Origin: an uncultured Dyadobacter sp.
Lineage (GTDB): Bacteria; Bacteroidota; Bacteroidia; Cytophagales; Spirosomataceae
Direction of reading: 5' to 3'
DNA: 5,469 bases
Assembly (NCBI GenBank): GCA_946481035.1
Contig: CAMLNK010000354.1
Coordinates: 1-5,469 of the forward strand
Below, piece after piece: positions 4,759 through 5,469 of this stretch. The position numbers and the translations under genes were made by a program. Under the pieces are notes generated by a model, which was given only the letters and a program-made list of their open reading frames with translations, was not told the DNA's origin and did no database searches. Each line of letters begins with the position of its first letter. The first letter of the stretch is position 1.

Positions 4759-5469
4759 TGGCGTTGTTGCAACCATATATGCTTTGGGCGATGCTGGCCG
4801 CGGCGGTACCGGTGGCAATCCATTTCTGGTACCAAAAAAGGGGTAAAACCATCGAATGGGCGGCAATGCGCTGGCTGGGACACCCAACCACACTGCAACA
4901 TCGCGGCGTCCGGCTGAATGAGGTATGGCTGATGATCCTCCGGTGCCTGCTGGTGATGCTCCTCGCATTGACATTGAGTAAACCGGTCGTCGACTGGTTC
5001 CGGAATGCGGGTAAGCCGGAAGTAATTCACCTGGTGCAGGCCGACCGGCTGGTAACCGATACCTACCGTTTCGAACTTGAAAAAGCGCAGCGCGATGGTG
5101 AATCCATTTACCGGCTGGGCACTTCACCGGAAAAGGTTACCGAATTGGCCGGCACCACGGATATATCTTCTCAATCAAGCTATTTGCAGCAGAATATCAA
5201 TGCATTAGCTGGTGGTAAAGCAAAAGATTTCAGATTGTATTTCAGGAACGACGGCAACCTGGAAGGCCGGGTGTATGTTCCCGGCGAATACCGGCTTTTC
5301 CCAGCCGCCGATTCGTCGCAGCGGAAGCAAATCGATATTTTGGCGAATAAGCCGGTTTATAAAAACCCTGTGAAGGTACTCCTGCACTACCGGGATGCGG
5401 CGGAAAAGCAAACTGTACGCGCAGCACTTTCCGCATTGACGGAGGTGTATGGTTTTTCATTTAAAATAG
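4758..5469 (+). CDS. BatA-domain membrane protein, N-terminal part (3' truncated by window edge)
   Basis: The frame is open from ATG 4758 to the end of the window, giving 237 residues with no stop. The start overlaps the DUF58 stop (TGATG) and follows a purine-rich AAGAAGAAAAGG, so translational coupling is likely. The N-terminus fits the BatA-type domain: a membrane helix at about 6-24 (PYMLWAMLAAAVPVAIHFW), a linker with KTIEWAAMRWL, and a second helix at about 55-77 (EVWLMILRCLLVMLLALTL) ending in SKPVVDWF. In BatA/BatB proteins a vWA domain with DxSxS would come next. Here the equivalent place reads VIHLVQADRLVTDTYRFELE, without a MIDAS motif, so this is a BatA-domain protein of a different type. 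It probably anchors the MoxR/DUF58 pair at the inner membrane, which is inference. The remaining C-terminal part is not visible. Confidence 0.85.
   Translation, partial: MALLQPYMLWAMLAAAVPVAIHFWYQKRGKTIEWAAMRWLGHPTTLQHRGVRLNEVWLMILRCLLVMLLALTLSKPVVDWFRNAGKPEVIHLVQADRLVTDTYRFELEKAQRDGESIYRLGTSPEKVTELAGTTDISSQSSYLQQNINALAGGKAKDFRLYFRNDGNLEGRVYVPGEYRLFPAADSSQRKQIDILANKPVYKNPVKVLLHYRDAAEKQTVRAALSALTEVYGFSFKI

Noticed and set aside
4641..5127. Several - strand open frames opposite the DUF58 end and the BatA-domain start
   Set aside because: They overlap each other and two well-supported genes on the + strand, with no recognisable domains.

Overview
The window looks like chromosomal DNA from a Bacteroidota bacterium, probably a Cytophagales member such as a Dyadobacter relative. 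This is inferred from gene content (a TldD/TldE pair next to a DUF4159 - MoxR - DUF58 - BatA-domain cluster), starts preceded by A-rich leaders with little or no Shine-Dalgarno sequence, and gaps filled with short degenerate repeats. The genus is a guess. All genes lie on the + strand. No tRNA, rRNA, transposase, integrase or CRISPR array is visible.

Layout. Positions 3-449 are the 3' end of a TldD/PmbA-family metalloprotease gene whose start lies outside the window. Positions 450-701 are a 252-bp gap dominated by a large inverted repeat: arms 448-514 and 616-682, with a perfect 36-bp core. The outer parts of the arms are degenerate 8-bp tandem arrays. Positions 702-2039 encode the partner subunit (TldE/PmbA-like, no HExxxH motif). 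Two bases later, at a TTG start, a DUF4159 protein follows (2042-2659). The next gap (2660-2800) again holds an inverted repeat, built from 7-bp units, plus small GC-rich hairpins. Then come a MoxR-family AAA+ ATPase (about 2801-3784; a GTG at 2750 is also possible), a DUF58 protein with a vWA-type metal site (3865-4758), and the 5' part of a BatA-domain membrane protein. The last starts at 4758, overlaps the DUF58 stop by one base (TGATG) and runs off the window.

How the genes may work together. TldD/TldE proteins form a protease complex that trims peptides or unfolded proteins. MoxR ATPases usually act as chaperones with vWA-domain partners encoded beside them. Here DUF58 carries the MIDAS motif, the BatA-domain protein would be the membrane anchor, and DUF4159 is a frequent neighbour of unknown role. 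The 2-nt spacing between tldE and the DUF4159 gene suggests that the protease pair and the MoxR cluster may be co-expressed. That is inference.

The genes are all of known families. The least explained material is in the two repeat-filled gaps, which share one architecture: short-period degenerate tandem arrays in inverted orientation, accompanied by a small GC-rich hairpin. A four-tract G-quadruplex motif inside the DUF58 gene is also notable. I did not find convincing evidence of a wholly new system.
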